Shown: piece after piece, positions 25,718-33,348 of the stretch | Position numbering within the stretch: the stretch's first letter is position 1 | Layout: every line of letters starts with the position of its first letter | Source of the DNA: Nocardioides sp. zg-1230 | GTDB lineage: Bacteria > Actinomycetota > Actinomycetes > Propionibacteriales > Nocardioidaceae | Reading direction: 5' to 3' | Length of the DNA stretch: 64,000 nt | Assembly: GCF_013155335.1 (NCBI RefSeq) | Contig: NZ_JABJQZ010000004.1 | Location: 620,001 to 684,000 of the forward strand | Translations under genes and position numbers: made by a program | Notes under the pieces: generated by a model | What the model saw: the letters and a program-made list of their open reading frames with translations, nothing else | What the model was told of the DNA's origin: nothing | Database searches by the model: none

Positions 25718-26341
25718 CACCCGCATCGACCCGACCGCGTCGACCTCGATGAAGGCGCCGCTGCCAATCGCGGGCAGGTAGATGTCGTCGTAGGGAGGCC
25801 GACCACCGTCGGCCGGGTCGGGGAAGACGTCGTGGATGACGAGGACCCCGTCGGCCATCACCCAGCGCGGCCACGTGCGGAAGTCGGTGCGCGCGGGCTC
25901 GACCCCGTGCCCCCCGTCGATGAAGAGCAGCGAGAGCGGCGTGCGCCACCACGCACCGACCGTCTCGGAGCGCCCGACCACCGCCACCACCTGCTCCTCC
26001 AGGCCGGCGGCGGCCAGGGTGCGACGGAAGGTGGGCAGGGTGTCCATCAGGCCGAGGTCGGGGTCGACCAAGCTGTCGTCGTGGTGCTCCCAGCCGGCCT
26101 GGTTCTCCTCGGAGCCCCGGTGGTGGTCGACGGTGACGACGGTGCCACCGACCTCGCGGGCCGCGGCGCCGAGCCAGACGGCCGACTTGCCGCAGTAGGT
26201 GCCGACCTCCAGGGCCGGCCCGTGCGGGAGCCGCTGCCGCGCCCAGCGGTGCAGCAACGCGCCCTCGTCCTCGGGCATGAAGCCCTTGGCCGCGCGGGCG
26301 TGGGGGAGCAGGTCGGCCGGCATCTCGTCGTGGTCGTGCAC
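25676..26341 (-). CDS. class I SAM methyltransferase (Methyltransf_24-like)
   Basis: A 221-residue enzyme with SAM motif ALEVGTYCGKSAVWLG, VVTVDHHRGSEENQAGWE and the catalytic-loop segment PLSLLFIDGGHGVEPARTD, the pattern of Methyltransf_24-type enzymes. GTG 26341 lies 4 bp after the esterase stop, so the two minus-strand genes form an operon. Its 3' end overlaps the cyclase-fold gene by 42 bp. Confidence 0.85.
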   Translation of the reverse strand: MHDHDEMPADLLPHARAAKGFMPEDEGALLHRWARQRLPHGPALEVGTYCGKSAVWLGAAAREVGGTVVTVDHHRGSEENQAGWEHHDDSLVDPDLGLMDTLPTFRRTLAAAGLEEQVVAVVGRSETVGAWWRTPLSLLFIDGGHGVEPARTDFRTWPRWVMADGVLVIHDVFPDPADGGRPPYDDIYLPAIGSGAFIEVDAVGSMRVLRRTTGDAGDPVG

Positions 26342-26345
26342 GGTC

Positions 26346-27653
26346 TCAGGCGCCCCTCTCCTCAACGTCGTTGCGGAGCTCGTCGGCCTCGACACCGCTG
26401 TCGGCGTGCAGGCCGTGGCGCCAGGTGTTCCAGTGCCAGGTGAGGTAGCGGTCGACCGCCCGGACCGCGTGCGTGCTGCGGATCGAGTGGAAGACGTCGA
26501 AGGCGTGCTGGGCGCCGGGCAGCTCGGCGTACACCACCGAGCGCTTCGACGTGCGCCGCAGCTCGGCGACGAACATCCGCGCCTGGTCGACGGCCACGAG
26601 GCTGTCGAGGTCGCCGTGGATGACGAAGAAGTCCGGTGCGTCGGGGGTGATCCGGAGGATGGGCGAGGCCGCCTCGTAGACGTCGGGCGCGTCCTGCCAG
26701 GTCGTCCGCATCACCCGCGGGCCGAGGAAGGCGTCGCGCATCCCGATCGCGTTGGCGAGCCCGGTGGAGCCGGCGAAGTCGTAGACCCCGTAGAACGGCA
26801 CCGCTGCCCGGACCGAGGTGTCGGCGTCCTCGAAGCCCGGCTGCCACTCGGGGTCGCCCGGGGTCAGCGCCGCGAGCGCGGCGAGGTGGCCGCCGGCCGA
26901 CCCGCCGGTGATCACGAGGTAGTCGGGGTCGCCCCCGTGCTCGGCGATGTTCTCCCGCACCCAGGCGATGGCGCGCTTCACGTCGACGATGTGGGCCGGC
27001 CACGGGTCGCGGGGGGAGAGGCGGTAGTTGATCGCCACGCAGATCCAGCCCTTGGCGGCCATCCGGTTCATGAGGGGGCGCGCCTGGTGCTCCTTCGCAC
27101 CCACGGTCCAGGCGCCACCGTGGACCTGCAGGAGCACCGGAGCGTCCGTGATCGCGTCACCGCCAGCGGGCAGGTAGAGGTCGAGGTGGCCGCGGCGACC
27201 GGCCTCGGAGTAGGGCAGGTTGCGGATCACCCGAACGGCGTCGTCGCGGAAGTCGAAGGGCCGCGCGAGCCGCCGCCACGGGGTCGCCAGGTCGGCCGGA
27301 TCGGGTGCCTCGTCGAGCTGCTCGACGTAGTCGACGCCGAGGCCGTCGACGAGGGCGTCGTCCAGGACGCCGGCGGCCCGCTGGCTCTGCCGCACCATGT
27401 GGGCCAGTCCGAGCGCGCTGGCCCCGGCGAGGGCGAGTCCCGCCTTGGCGCGGACCCCGGCGCGTCGGCTCCTCGTGAGGTGGGCTGCTGCGTCGAGAGC
27501 GGTCAGTGCCAGCATCTGCGGGGCGGTCTCGCCGAAGAGCCATCCGACGGCGAACGCCGGTACGCCGCTGCGCTGGCCCCGCGGCGGTCGCAGGGCGTTG
27601 GCGGTCAGGGCGGCGATCACGGTCTGGCGCGACAGGAAGCTCACGCGCTCCAT
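26346..27653 (-). CDS. alpha/beta-hydrolase, esterase/lipase of the HSL type
   Basis: A 435-residue protein. The N-terminal ~125 residues are hydrophobic and helical (ALTALDAAAHLTRSRRAG and AKAGLALAGASALGLAHMV), perhaps membrane-associated. The hydrolase domain has the oxyanion-hole LLQVHGGAWTVG, the nucleophile elbow ITGGSAGGHLAAL, an acid in FFVIHGDLDSLV and a His in ELPGAQHAFDVF. The ATG at 27653 starts the N-terminal region. Mycobacterial Lip-type esterases have similar architecture. The substrate is unknown. Confidence 0.87.
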   Translation of the reverse strand: MERVSFLSRQTVIAALTANALRPPRGQRSGVPAFAVGWLFGETAPQMLALTALDAAAHLTRSRRAGVRAKAGLALAGASALGLAHMVRQSQRAAGVLDDALVDGLGVDYVEQLDEAPDPADLATPWRRLARPFDFRDDAVRVIRNLPYSEAGRRGHLDLYLPAGGDAITDAPVLLQVHGGAWTVGAKEHQARPLMNRMAAKGWICVAINYRLSPRDPWPAHIVDVKRAIAWVRENIAEHGGDPDYLVITGGSAGGHLAALAALTPGDPEWQPGFEDADTSVRAAVPFYGVYDFAGSTGLANAIGMRDAFLGPRVMRTTWQDAPDVYEAASPILRITPDAPDFFVIHGDLDSLVAVDQARMFVAELRRTSKRSVVYAELPGAQHAFDVFHSIRSTHAVRAVDRYLTWHWNTWRHGLHADSGVEADELRNDVEERGA

Positions 27654-27682
27654 GTTACTCGCCGGTATGCGTCTGGTCGGAG

Positions 27683-27778
27683 TCAGAGCAGGAAGACGAC
27701 GACCAGGATCGCGGTGACGGCCAGCGAGACCAGCACGGACCCCAGGCAGCCGAGACGGTTGCTGAAGAACAAGAACAT
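27683..27778 (-). CDS. 31-residue single-helix membrane peptide
   Basis: The peptide begins MFLFFSNRLGCLGS and continues as one hydrophobic helix to the end. GGAGG lies eight bases before ATG 27778, inside the palindrome GGAGGCCTCC. Similar tiny FFSNRLGC-type peptides are, to my recollection, widespread in Actinobacteria and usually unannotated. They have no known function. The good ribosome site and coherent hydrophobicity support a real gene. Confidence 0.7.
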   Translation of the reverse strand: MFLFFSNRLGCLGSVLVSLAVTAILVVVFLL

Positions 27779-27869
27779 CGGGAGGCCTCCATCGGGACGG
27801 GCGCGCGGACGACGACGCCGTACCCATCTCGCCCGGGGCGATCCCCCCATCCCGCCATGATCTGACGGG

Positions 27870-28103
27870 TGCCGACTCCTGCCGAAGACCTGTGGACCTA
27901 CGTGGTGACCGACGTCGAGCTCGACGGCCCGTGGCCGGGCGTCCACTCCATGCGCTCCTCGCGTCGGTCGCGGTGACGGCGGACGGGATGGAGCACGGAC
28001 GCTTCGAGGCGGTGCTCGAGCCCCGCTCGGCTACGCCAACCTGCTGGTCGAGCTCTTCCGGCGGGCGCGACAGAGCGGGACGCAGACCCACGTGCCGGAG
28101 TGA
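27870..28103 (+). pseudogene. decayed 3'-5' exonuclease-like gene
   Basis: Starting at GTG 27870 the frame reads DLWTYVVTDVELDGPWPG then HSMRSS and soon stops. A one-base shift near 27957 restores SVAVTADGMEHGRFEAVLEP, and a further shift near 28020 gives GYANLLVELFRRARQSGTQT to a TGA at 28101. The segments match the beginning (VTDxELDG with metal-binding acids) and the very end of small DnaQ-like exonucleases. The middle two thirds are missing. This is a frameshifted, internally deleted pseudogene. Confidence 0.6.
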
Positions 28104-28192
28104 ACCGCGCCCGAGGGCTCGCGCGGGGCACGGGAGACCGTGCGCCGGCTGATCGCGTCGCGGGGCTGATCTCCGCCGGGCCGGCCCAGGTC

Positions 28193-28223
28193 TTGACCTT
28201 GCCCCTGCGGCAAGCCGCAGGGT
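28193..28223 (+). promoter_or_regulatory. MerR-type promoter with 19-bp spacer and operator
   Basis: TTGACC (28193-28198) and CAGGGT (28218-28223) are separated by exactly 19 bases, the over-long spacer typical of MerR-controlled promoters. The spacer holds the perfect palindrome CTTGCCCCTGCGGCAAG (28198-28214). A second, overlapping inverted repeat has arms CCCTGCGG and CCGCAGGG (28203-28222). It lies 39 bp before the MerR-PP2C gene, implying autoregulation. Confidence 0.65.
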
Positions 28224-28261
28224 CGTCGCACCGGTGACCGACACCGGGGAGGATGGGGACG

Positions 28262-29284
28262 ATGACCACGGAACCAGGCACGGAGCTCTGGACGATCGGC
28301 GACTTCGCCCGGGAGTCAGGCCTGACGCCGAAGGCGCTGCGGCTGTACGACGACCTCGGGCTGCTACGGCCCGCCGGGGTCGACCCTGGCTCGGGCTACC
28401 GCCGCTACGCGCCGGACCAGCTCTCGCAAGCTCGGCTGGTGGCCTCGCTCCGCCTGGTCGGCATGCCGCTGGCCCGGATCGAGGAGGTCCTCGGGGCGTC
28501 GCCGGCTGCTGCGGCGCGGCTGGTCAGGGCGTACTGGCTCCAGGTCGAGCACGACACGGCCAGCCGCCGGGACGTCGTCTCCGCCCTCGTCGAACGGCTC
28601 GAGAGCGAGGAACCACCCATGACCACCTCCACCGACACCTTGCACGCAGAGATCGGCACGAGCCACCGCCGGGGCGGACGGCCGCACCAGCAGGACGCCC
28701 TGATCGCCACGCCCGGCCTCGTGGCCGTCGCCGACGGCTTCGGCGAACGCTCGGACCTCGCTGCCGCGGTGCTCGCTGCGTTCGGGTCCGGCGGCCTCGA
28801 GGGTGCCGTGGCGGTCGTGGCGTCCGAGATCGCCGACTCGCTCCCGGACGCGCCGAGGTCGGGCACGACGCTCACCGCCGTGACGATCGCCGGGCGCACC
28901 GCGTCGGTGACGCACGTGGGCGACGGACGCGTGTGGCTGGTGCGCGACCACGAGGTCCGACAGGTCACCCATGACCACACGGTGGTGGCAGGGCTGGTGG
29001 AGAGCGGTCAGCTGACCGTGGACGAGGCCCGCTCCCACCCTCACCGCAACCTGCTCAACCGGGCACTGGTGCCCGGCGTCGTCACCGACGAGCTCGAGAT
29101 CGGGCTCGAGCCCGGCGATCGCCTCGTGCTCACGACCGACGGCGTGCACTCGGTCGTCGACGACCTCGCGGCGCTGCTGGCGTCTCCCGCGACTGCCCAG
29201 CAGGTCGCGGACGAGGTGGCGTCTGCGGTGGCCGCCGCCGGTGAGCCCGACAACCACACGATCGTCGTGGTGGACCGGTCGTAA
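28262..29284 (+). CDS. MerR regulator fused to a PP2C-type protein phosphatase
   Basis: A 340-residue single frame. Residues 10-80 are a MerR HTH (WTIGDFARESGLTPKALRLY, GYRRYAPDQL); 81-115 are the dimerisation helix. Residues 125-340 are a PP2C Ser/Thr phosphatase with all metal-binding acids: QQDA (Asp145), ADGFGE (Asp158), TTDGV (Asp293) and DNHT (Asp330), plus GTTLTAV and HVGDGRVWLV. GGGGAGG lies nine bases before ATG 28262. An internal ATG at 28619 could give free phosphatase. The sensor role is unknown; dephosphorylation may replace ligand sensing. Confidence 0.88.
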   Translation: MTTEPGTELWTIGDFARESGLTPKALRLYDDLGLLRPAGVDPGSGYRRYAPDQLSQARLVASLRLVGMPLARIEEVLGASPAAAARLVRAYWLQVEHDTASRRDVVSALVERLESEEPPMTTSTDTLHAEIGTSHRRGGRPHQQDALIATPGLVAVADGFGERSDLAAAVLAAFGSGGLEGAVAVVASEIADSLPDAPRSGTTLTAVTIAGRTASVTHVGDGRVWLVRDHEVRQVTHDHTVVAGLVESGQLTVDEARSHPHRNLLNRALVPGVVTDELEIGLEPGDRLVLTTDGVHSVVDDLAALLASPATAQQVADEVASAVAAAGEPDNHTIVVVDRS

Positions 29285-29286
29285 GG

Positions 29287-30027
29287 CTGACGTGGGACGG
29301 GGCCCGCAACCTCGCCGACCTGGGCGGGTCGGCGCTGGTCGCGGGCGGCGAGACCAAGCGCGGCCGGGTCTACCGGTCGGCCGCGCCGGAGTGGATGACG
29401 GGACGCGGGTGGGACGACGCGCGCTCGGCCGGCGTGTCGACCGTGGTCGACCTGCGCAACGAGATGGAGCACGGACGTACCGACGCACACCCGGTCCTCG
29501 CCGCCGGTGCCACGGTCGGGATCACGTTCGTCCACGCCCCGACCGAGGACCCGAGCGACGCCGACTTCCTGCAGCATTGCGGGCCGTGGCTCGACCACCC
29601 GCGCTCGTGGACTGACAACCTGCGGATGTACCCGCAGAAGATCGTGCGTGTGCTCGAGGGGGTGGCGCGAGCCGGCTCGCCCGTCCTCGTGCACTGCGCC
29701 GGGGGCCGGGACCGCACCGGCATGGTCTGCTCGCTCCTCCTGCTGCTGGCCAGAGCCACTCCCGAGGCGATCGTGGCGAGCTACGAGGCAGGCTTCCGTG
29801 GCGCGGCCGAGCACCGGGGCCACGGGTGGTCGCTCGACCAGGTCGCAGGCACCTGGGTCCCCTCTGTCGACGAGGCGTGGACGGAGGACGAGCTCGACGC
29901 GGCGTTGGACGACCGGCGTCCGGTGCTGCTCGAGTGGGTCGAGACCTTCGACGTCCAGGAGTACCTCGTCGCGGCCGGCGTTGACGAGGACACCCGGCGA
30001 CGGCTCGGGGTGCTGCTCGTCGAGTGA
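29287..30027 (+). CDS. tyrosine-protein phosphatase (Y_phosphatase3 type)
   Basis: The active-site loop is VHCAGGRDRTGM (Cys-x5-Arg), followed by LLLLARATPEAIVASYE. The conserved family start NLADLGG and RGRVYRSAAPEW is encoded from 29301 on, upstream of the first ATG (29395). That stretch contains no ATG, GTG or TTG between the frame's stop (29242) and ATG 29395. CTG 29287, two bases after the MerR-PP2C stop, is the best start for a complete domain. Likely co-transcribed with the fusion gene, giving a two-phosphatase operon. The start is uncertain; the function is clear. Confidence 0.8.
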   Translation: MTWDGARNLADLGGSALVAGGETKRGRVYRSAAPEWMTGRGWDDARSAGVSTVVDLRNEMEHGRTDAHPVLAAGATVGITFVHAPTEDPSDADFLQHCGPWLDHPRSWTDNLRMYPQKIVRVLEGVARAGSPVLVHCAGGRDRTGMVCSLLLLLARATPEAIVASYEAGFRGAAEHRGHGWSLDQVAGTWVPSVDEAWTEDELDAALDDRRPVLLEWVETFDVQEYLVAAGVDEDTRRRLGVLLVE

Positions 30028-30068
30028 TCGCGCCTGTCGCGCCGCGGCCTGCTCGTGCACGCCTATGG

Positions 30069-30093
30069 CCCCGCTACCGGGTGGGTAGCGGGG
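30069..30093. terminator. perfect 10-bp hairpin terminator
   Basis: CCCCGCTACC (30069-30078) and GGTAGCGGGG (30084-30093) pair perfectly around GGGTG, between the tyrosine phosphatase and the convergent HNH endonuclease gene. Confidence 0.8.
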
Positions 30094-30105
30094 TTCGGGG
30101 CGGGG

Positions 30106-31536
30106 TCATCGTCGGCGGGGTCGCGGGACACCGGGCGGATCTGGCCGGTCGGGCGGGTCGGGTGAGTCGATCGCTGTCGTCCCATAGCGGTCGCGGCGGA
30201 AGCGGTACCCATGCGGTGACATCCACTCGAACAGCCCGGGTGCGACCATCTCGTAGCGCCAGGCCGAGTGGGTCTTCAACCTGTGGTGGCCACGGCACAG
30301 GCACGCGAGGTTGTCGGTCCGGGTCGGCCCCGGCTGGGGCCGGCCTTCGGCTTCGGCGTCTGGGTCGTAGGGGATGACGTGGTCGATGTCGCAGCCTCGG
30401 GCCGGTCGGCTGCACCGCGGAAAGACGCACGTCTGGTCGCGGAGGACGACCTGCTCCCGGATCCGGTCGGGCACCTGGTAGACGTCGGTGTGGTGCTGGG
30501 TGTTGAGGTCGATCACCGGCTTGATCGTCACTTTGTTCCTCGAGTCGCCGCACCAGGAGCGGACCTGGTCGAGCAGGACCAAGCGCTGGCCCTCGTCCAG
30601 CCTCCCGGTCGGACCGAACACCGTCTGCTCGCCGACCGTTGAGGCGTCGAAGTGGGCGTGGAGGACGACCTCGCGTGCGACGGGAAGCCCGTCCTGAGCG
30701 TGGCCGGTGGTGCCCGCGCCCGTGGCATGGAGGTCGAGGGCCGTCTGGGTGCGGGCGAGCTCACCGAGGGCCTTGGCCCGGCGCACGTTCAACGACTCGG
30801 TGGACCCGAGCGCGGCTTGGGTGGCGGCGCCGTGGGCGACGGCGCGGTCGAGGTCGAGGGCGTCGGCGATGTCGATCTCGGCCTCGACCTTCATGGTGCC
30901 GGCGTAGTGCACGTCCTCGGTGTGGACGCTCACGTGGCGCGGGTCCACGTGGAGGTAGCCGTCCTCGGGATCCGCGGCCGGGTCGGGCTCGGCGAGGTCG
31001 AACCGCTTGATCGCCTCCGCGACCAGCCGGTCCAGCTGCGCGGGACCGACCCTGCCCGCGACGGCGGAGACCTGCGTGTCGACGAACGCCGCCGCCTCCT
31101 TCGTGAGCGTGGGTGAGGAGTGGATGGTGGTCTCGGCGACCGCGCGGGCTTTCCACGCCGGCACCCGGCCGGCCTGGACCTGCGCCCACAGCCGCGGCAA
31201 CCGGTGCCGCAGCTCCAACGCCTGACCGATCAGCTTCTTCGCCGCCGTCGTCGACGTCCCGAGGACGCCGCCGAGCTCGGCGATGCAGAACTCCGCCACC
31301 AACGGGCACCCCTCACCGGCGATGGGCTCCTCGTGCTCCCACCCCGGGACCGAGAAGGACGCGGCGTCGTGGATCGACTCCGGCGGGTGCAGGTCCGCCC
31401 ACGCAGCGGCAAGCACGAGCTGGTCAGCCGCCGACCGATTCTCGGTCTCGCGCGCGGAGCGGATCGAGGCGAGCAGGTCGGGAGCTGTGAGGTCCTCGAC
31501 CCCACCTGCCAACCGATCCGCCAGCGCTTCGCTCAT
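30106..31536 (-). CDS. DUF222 / HNH endonuclease domain protein (13E12-repeat type)
   Basis: A 476-residue protein. The N-terminal ~300 residues are DUF222 (LGGVLGTSTTAAKKLIGQAL, LPRLWAQVQAGRVPAWKARA). The C-terminus carries the HNH nuclease: CVFPRCSRPARGCDIDHVIP, then DNLACLCRGHHRLKT. Mycobacterial homologues are the 13E12-repeat genes, often present in several copies. Their mobility and role are unclear. I chose ATG 31536 because TACACT ends seven bases before it; the GTG at 31566 lies upstream of that element. A half-conserved SOS box overlaps the start. Confidence 0.88.
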   Translation of the reverse strand: MSEALADRLAGGVEDLTAPDLLASIRSARETENRSAADQLVLAAAWADLHPPESIHDAASFSVPGWEHEEPIAGEGCPLVAEFCIAELGGVLGTSTTAAKKLIGQALELRHRLPRLWAQVQAGRVPAWKARAVAETTIHSSPTLTKEAAAFVDTQVSAVAGRVGPAQLDRLVAEAIKRFDLAEPDPAADPEDGYLHVDPRHVSVHTEDVHYAGTMKVEAEIDIADALDLDRAVAHGAATQAALGSTESLNVRRAKALGELARTQTALDLHATGAGTTGHAQDGLPVAREVVLHAHFDASTVGEQTVFGPTGRLDEGQRLVLLDQVRSWCGDSRNKVTIKPVIDLNTQHHTDVYQVPDRIREQVVLRDQTCVFPRCSRPARGCDIDHVIPYDPDAEAEGRPQPGPTRTDNLACLCRGHHRLKTHSAWRYEMVAPGLFEWMSPHGYRFRRDRYGTTAIDSPDPPDRPDPPGVPRPRRR

Positions 31537-31549
31537 GTGTTCGAGTGTA
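31529..31549 (-). promoter_or_regulatory. leaderless -10 and SOS-box-like site of the HNH gene
   Basis: On the minus strand TACACT (31544-31549) ends seven bases before ATG 31536. The plus strand reads TCGCTCATGTGTTCGA (31529-31544). One half-site matches the actinobacterial LexA box TCGAAC-N4-GTTCGA perfectly, the other at four of six positions. It shares CATGTGTTCGA with the site before uvrA. Confidence 0.45.
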
Positions 31550-31851
31550 GAGAAGGGGTCCGACACTGATACGCGGCGGCGAACTGGGCCTGTGGACGTG
31601 GGGTTGAGACGGACTTAGTCCCTCACGCTCTCTATTCGGTCACTTGTCGGCGTGTCCGCGCATCGCGGTAGATCTGGATGTCCGCAGAGGGGCTGCGAAC
31701 GGTCGAGACAGCCGCTTGACCCTCGCAACCGGCGAACGCCGACAACTAACCATGAGGTCGGCGCGTCTGAGCAAGGACTGTCGCATGCGACGTACTGTCA
31801 CCGACACGCTGCCCACCATCATCGGGGGGGTGGCTCACCCAAGGGGGAACC
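31550..31851. other. intergenic region before the Ca-binding-repeat gene
   Basis: No gene is seen in about 300 bp. The DNA is visibly less G+C-rich than its surroundings. It contains a perfect 12-bp palindrome GTCGCATGCGAC (31780-31791), followed directly by TACTGT (31793-31798), a possible -10. AAGGGGG (31841-31847) serves as ribosome-binding site for GTG 31852. The palindrome may be an operator. Confidence 0.45.
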
Positions 31852-32859
31852 GTGCTTCGACGTTCGACCACGCTTGTTGTCACCGCGCTTGTTGCGGGGG
31901 TGCTGCTGAGCGCACCGTCTTCGGGGGCTTCGGACACTGCCCAGACCTGCCAGGGCCGGGCGGCCACGATCGTCGGCACTGGCCCGGCCATTCAGGGCAC
32001 GCCGGGTGATGACGTCATCGTCACCGGCTCCTCCCAGCGTACCAACGCTGTCGCTGGGAACGACCTGGTGTGCGTGAGCCCGTCCGCCGTGTTGGTGGTC
32101 GTGGTCGCGGGCGACGGCGATGACGTGGTGGACGCGTCCCAGGCTGGGTTGACAACAAGCGTTACCTATCTAGGTGCTGGTCTCGACCGCTACCTCGGGG
32201 GACCTGGCCAAAGCTATGTGTACGCGGACGGGACGGATGACACCGTGACAGACGCCTGGCGGGCGTACCTGACGGTCACCGCGCCTGTGACGGGGGCACC
32301 TGGCACCTACACCGGTGGCGGGATCGCTGTCTGGTCGGCCGACCAGGACGTGGAGATCGACCTGGACACCAACATGGTGACGGTCGGCGGGGTCCATGCG
32401 GTCAACCTGTCTGGGATCGTTCACGCGGGCGTAGTCGCGCCGCGCGCGGTGTTGCGAGGCAACGCCGAGGACAACTACCTGTGGGGGGCGGGATGCGATG
32501 TGCTGTTCGTCGGGAAAGGCGGAAACGACACCCTCCGCGGTGCTTCTTACAGCGATGACTCCCCCTACGCCCAGATCAAGTCGGAGTGCGTGGGCATGAA
32601 AGCCACGATGCGTGGTGGATCCGGCGACGACAGCATCCAGGGGTGGCAGGGCCTCAACCGGTTGGTCGGGAACGCAGGCAACGACGAACTCCAAGGCCGC
32701 GCCCGATCAGACGTGCTTCTCGGTGGCAGCGGCCGCGACGACCTTAGGGGCGGCGAGGGGTCGGACGTGCTCCGCGGAGGCGGCGGACGCGACACCGCCG
32801 ACGGGCAGAGTGGCCGGGACCGCTGCGATGCCGAACGCGAGCGTCGCTGCGAACGTTGA
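31852..32859 (+). CDS. secreted protein with RTX-like calcium-binding repeats
   Basis: A 335-residue protein with a signal peptide (about 1-25, ending APSSGAS). The mature part has scattered Asp/Gly motifs in a beta-roll style: IQGTPGDDVIV, VAGDGDDVVDAS, GKGGNDTLRG, GGSGDDSIQG, GNAGNDELQG, and a final tandem GGSGRDDLRGGEGSDVLRGG. Such GGxGxDxLxG repeats bind calcium outside the cell. Cysteines occur in pairs. It lacks a protease or lipase domain. It sits in an A/T-richer islet, suggesting acquisition. Confidence 0.78.
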   Translation: MLRRSTTLVVTALVAGVLLSAPSSGASDTAQTCQGRAATIVGTGPAIQGTPGDDVIVTGSSQRTNAVAGNDLVCVSPSAVLVVVVAGDGDDVVDASQAGLTTSVTYLGAGLDRYLGGPGQSYVYADGTDDTVTDAWRAYLTVTAPVTGAPGTYTGGGIAVWSADQDVEIDLDTNMVTVGGVHAVNLSGIVHAGVVAPRAVLRGNAEDNYLWGAGCDVLFVGKGGNDTLRGASYSDDSPYAQIKSECVGMKATMRGGSGDDSIQGWQGLNRLVGNAGNDELQGRARSDVLLGGSGRDDLRGGEGSDVLRGGGGRDTADGQSGRDRCDAERERRCER

Positions 32860-33039
32860 AACCACTAGGGTTGACGATCGCCCGGGGTGCTCATCGGGAT
32901 GAGCGGACCCCCGACTGTCGGCAGATCCGCGCGATCATCGCGGCAGATCCGCATGTCCCGACTCTTGGAATGTCATGCCCAGTGGCTGTCGCAGCGACTC
33001 CGCGTTCCATGACGTCACGAGAACCGCCGGTTCGAACCG
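32860..33039. repeat. intergenic region with direct repeats and palindromes
   Basis: No gene is seen. CGGCAGATCCGC occurs twice (32919-32930, 32941-32952), 22 bp apart, with GCGATCATCGC between them. CATGACGTC occurs at 33008-33016 and again at 33048-33056, just inside the next gene. CGGTTCGAACCG (33028-33039) is a perfect 12-bp palindrome. These may be operator sites or scars of recombination. Confidence 0.45.
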
Positions 33040-33348
33040 CTAGAACTCATGACGTCCTGCGTCTAAACAAAGGTTCACGTGGCCGTCGTGAGTCGCCTGA
33101 ATGCGCAGGTCACCTTCGACGGACTCGTACTCGCGGATCCCTTCCCACCCTCGCCAGCTGGCGGCCAGGTCGGCAAAGTAGGCAGCCTTGCTGAACCCTT
33201 CGTCGTAGCCCTCGTAGACCTGCCGCGACGCTCGAAGGTCAGGGCCTTCGATCGTGACGGAGAGGTACTGCGCGGGGACCGTCCTGGCCGTGTAGGGCTC
33301 TGCGAAGACCACCGCTGTACGCACGTCCCTGATGACCACCGAGTCCAT
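33040..33348 (-). CDS. DUF6228-like protein, apparently short
   Basis: A 102-residue protein. The segment FFADLAASW-like AAYFADLAASWRGWEGIREY, then SVEGDLRIQATHDGHVNLCL, matches what I recall of DUF6228, a small actinobacterial family of unknown function. Family members are usually longer at the C-terminus, whereas this one ends at once after the ATHDGHV strand, so the gene may be truncated. The lower G+C matches the islet around it. Confidence 0.55.
   Translation of the reverse strand: MDSVVIRDVRTAVVFAEPYTARTVPAQYLSVTIEGPDLRASRQVYEGYDEGFSKAAYFADLAASWRGWEGIREYESVEGDLRIQATHDGHVNLCLDAGRHEF

Noticed and set aside
28262..29284. Two separate genes (MerR and PP2C) instead of a fusion
   Set aside because: No stop codon separates the domains and the frame is continuous; an internal ATG at 28619 exists but lacks a clear ribosome site.
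30106..31566. Insertion sequence or homing endonuclease element around the HNH gene
   Set aside because: No terminal inverted repeats, target duplications or interrupted host gene could be seen; DUF222/HNH genes are usually stand-alone.
33028..33039. tRNA T-loop (GGTTCGAACC)
   Set aside because: The flanks do not form a 5-bp T-stem or an acceptor stem; the sequence is just a palindrome. A similar GGTTCGAACC at about 50157 lies inside the permease gene.
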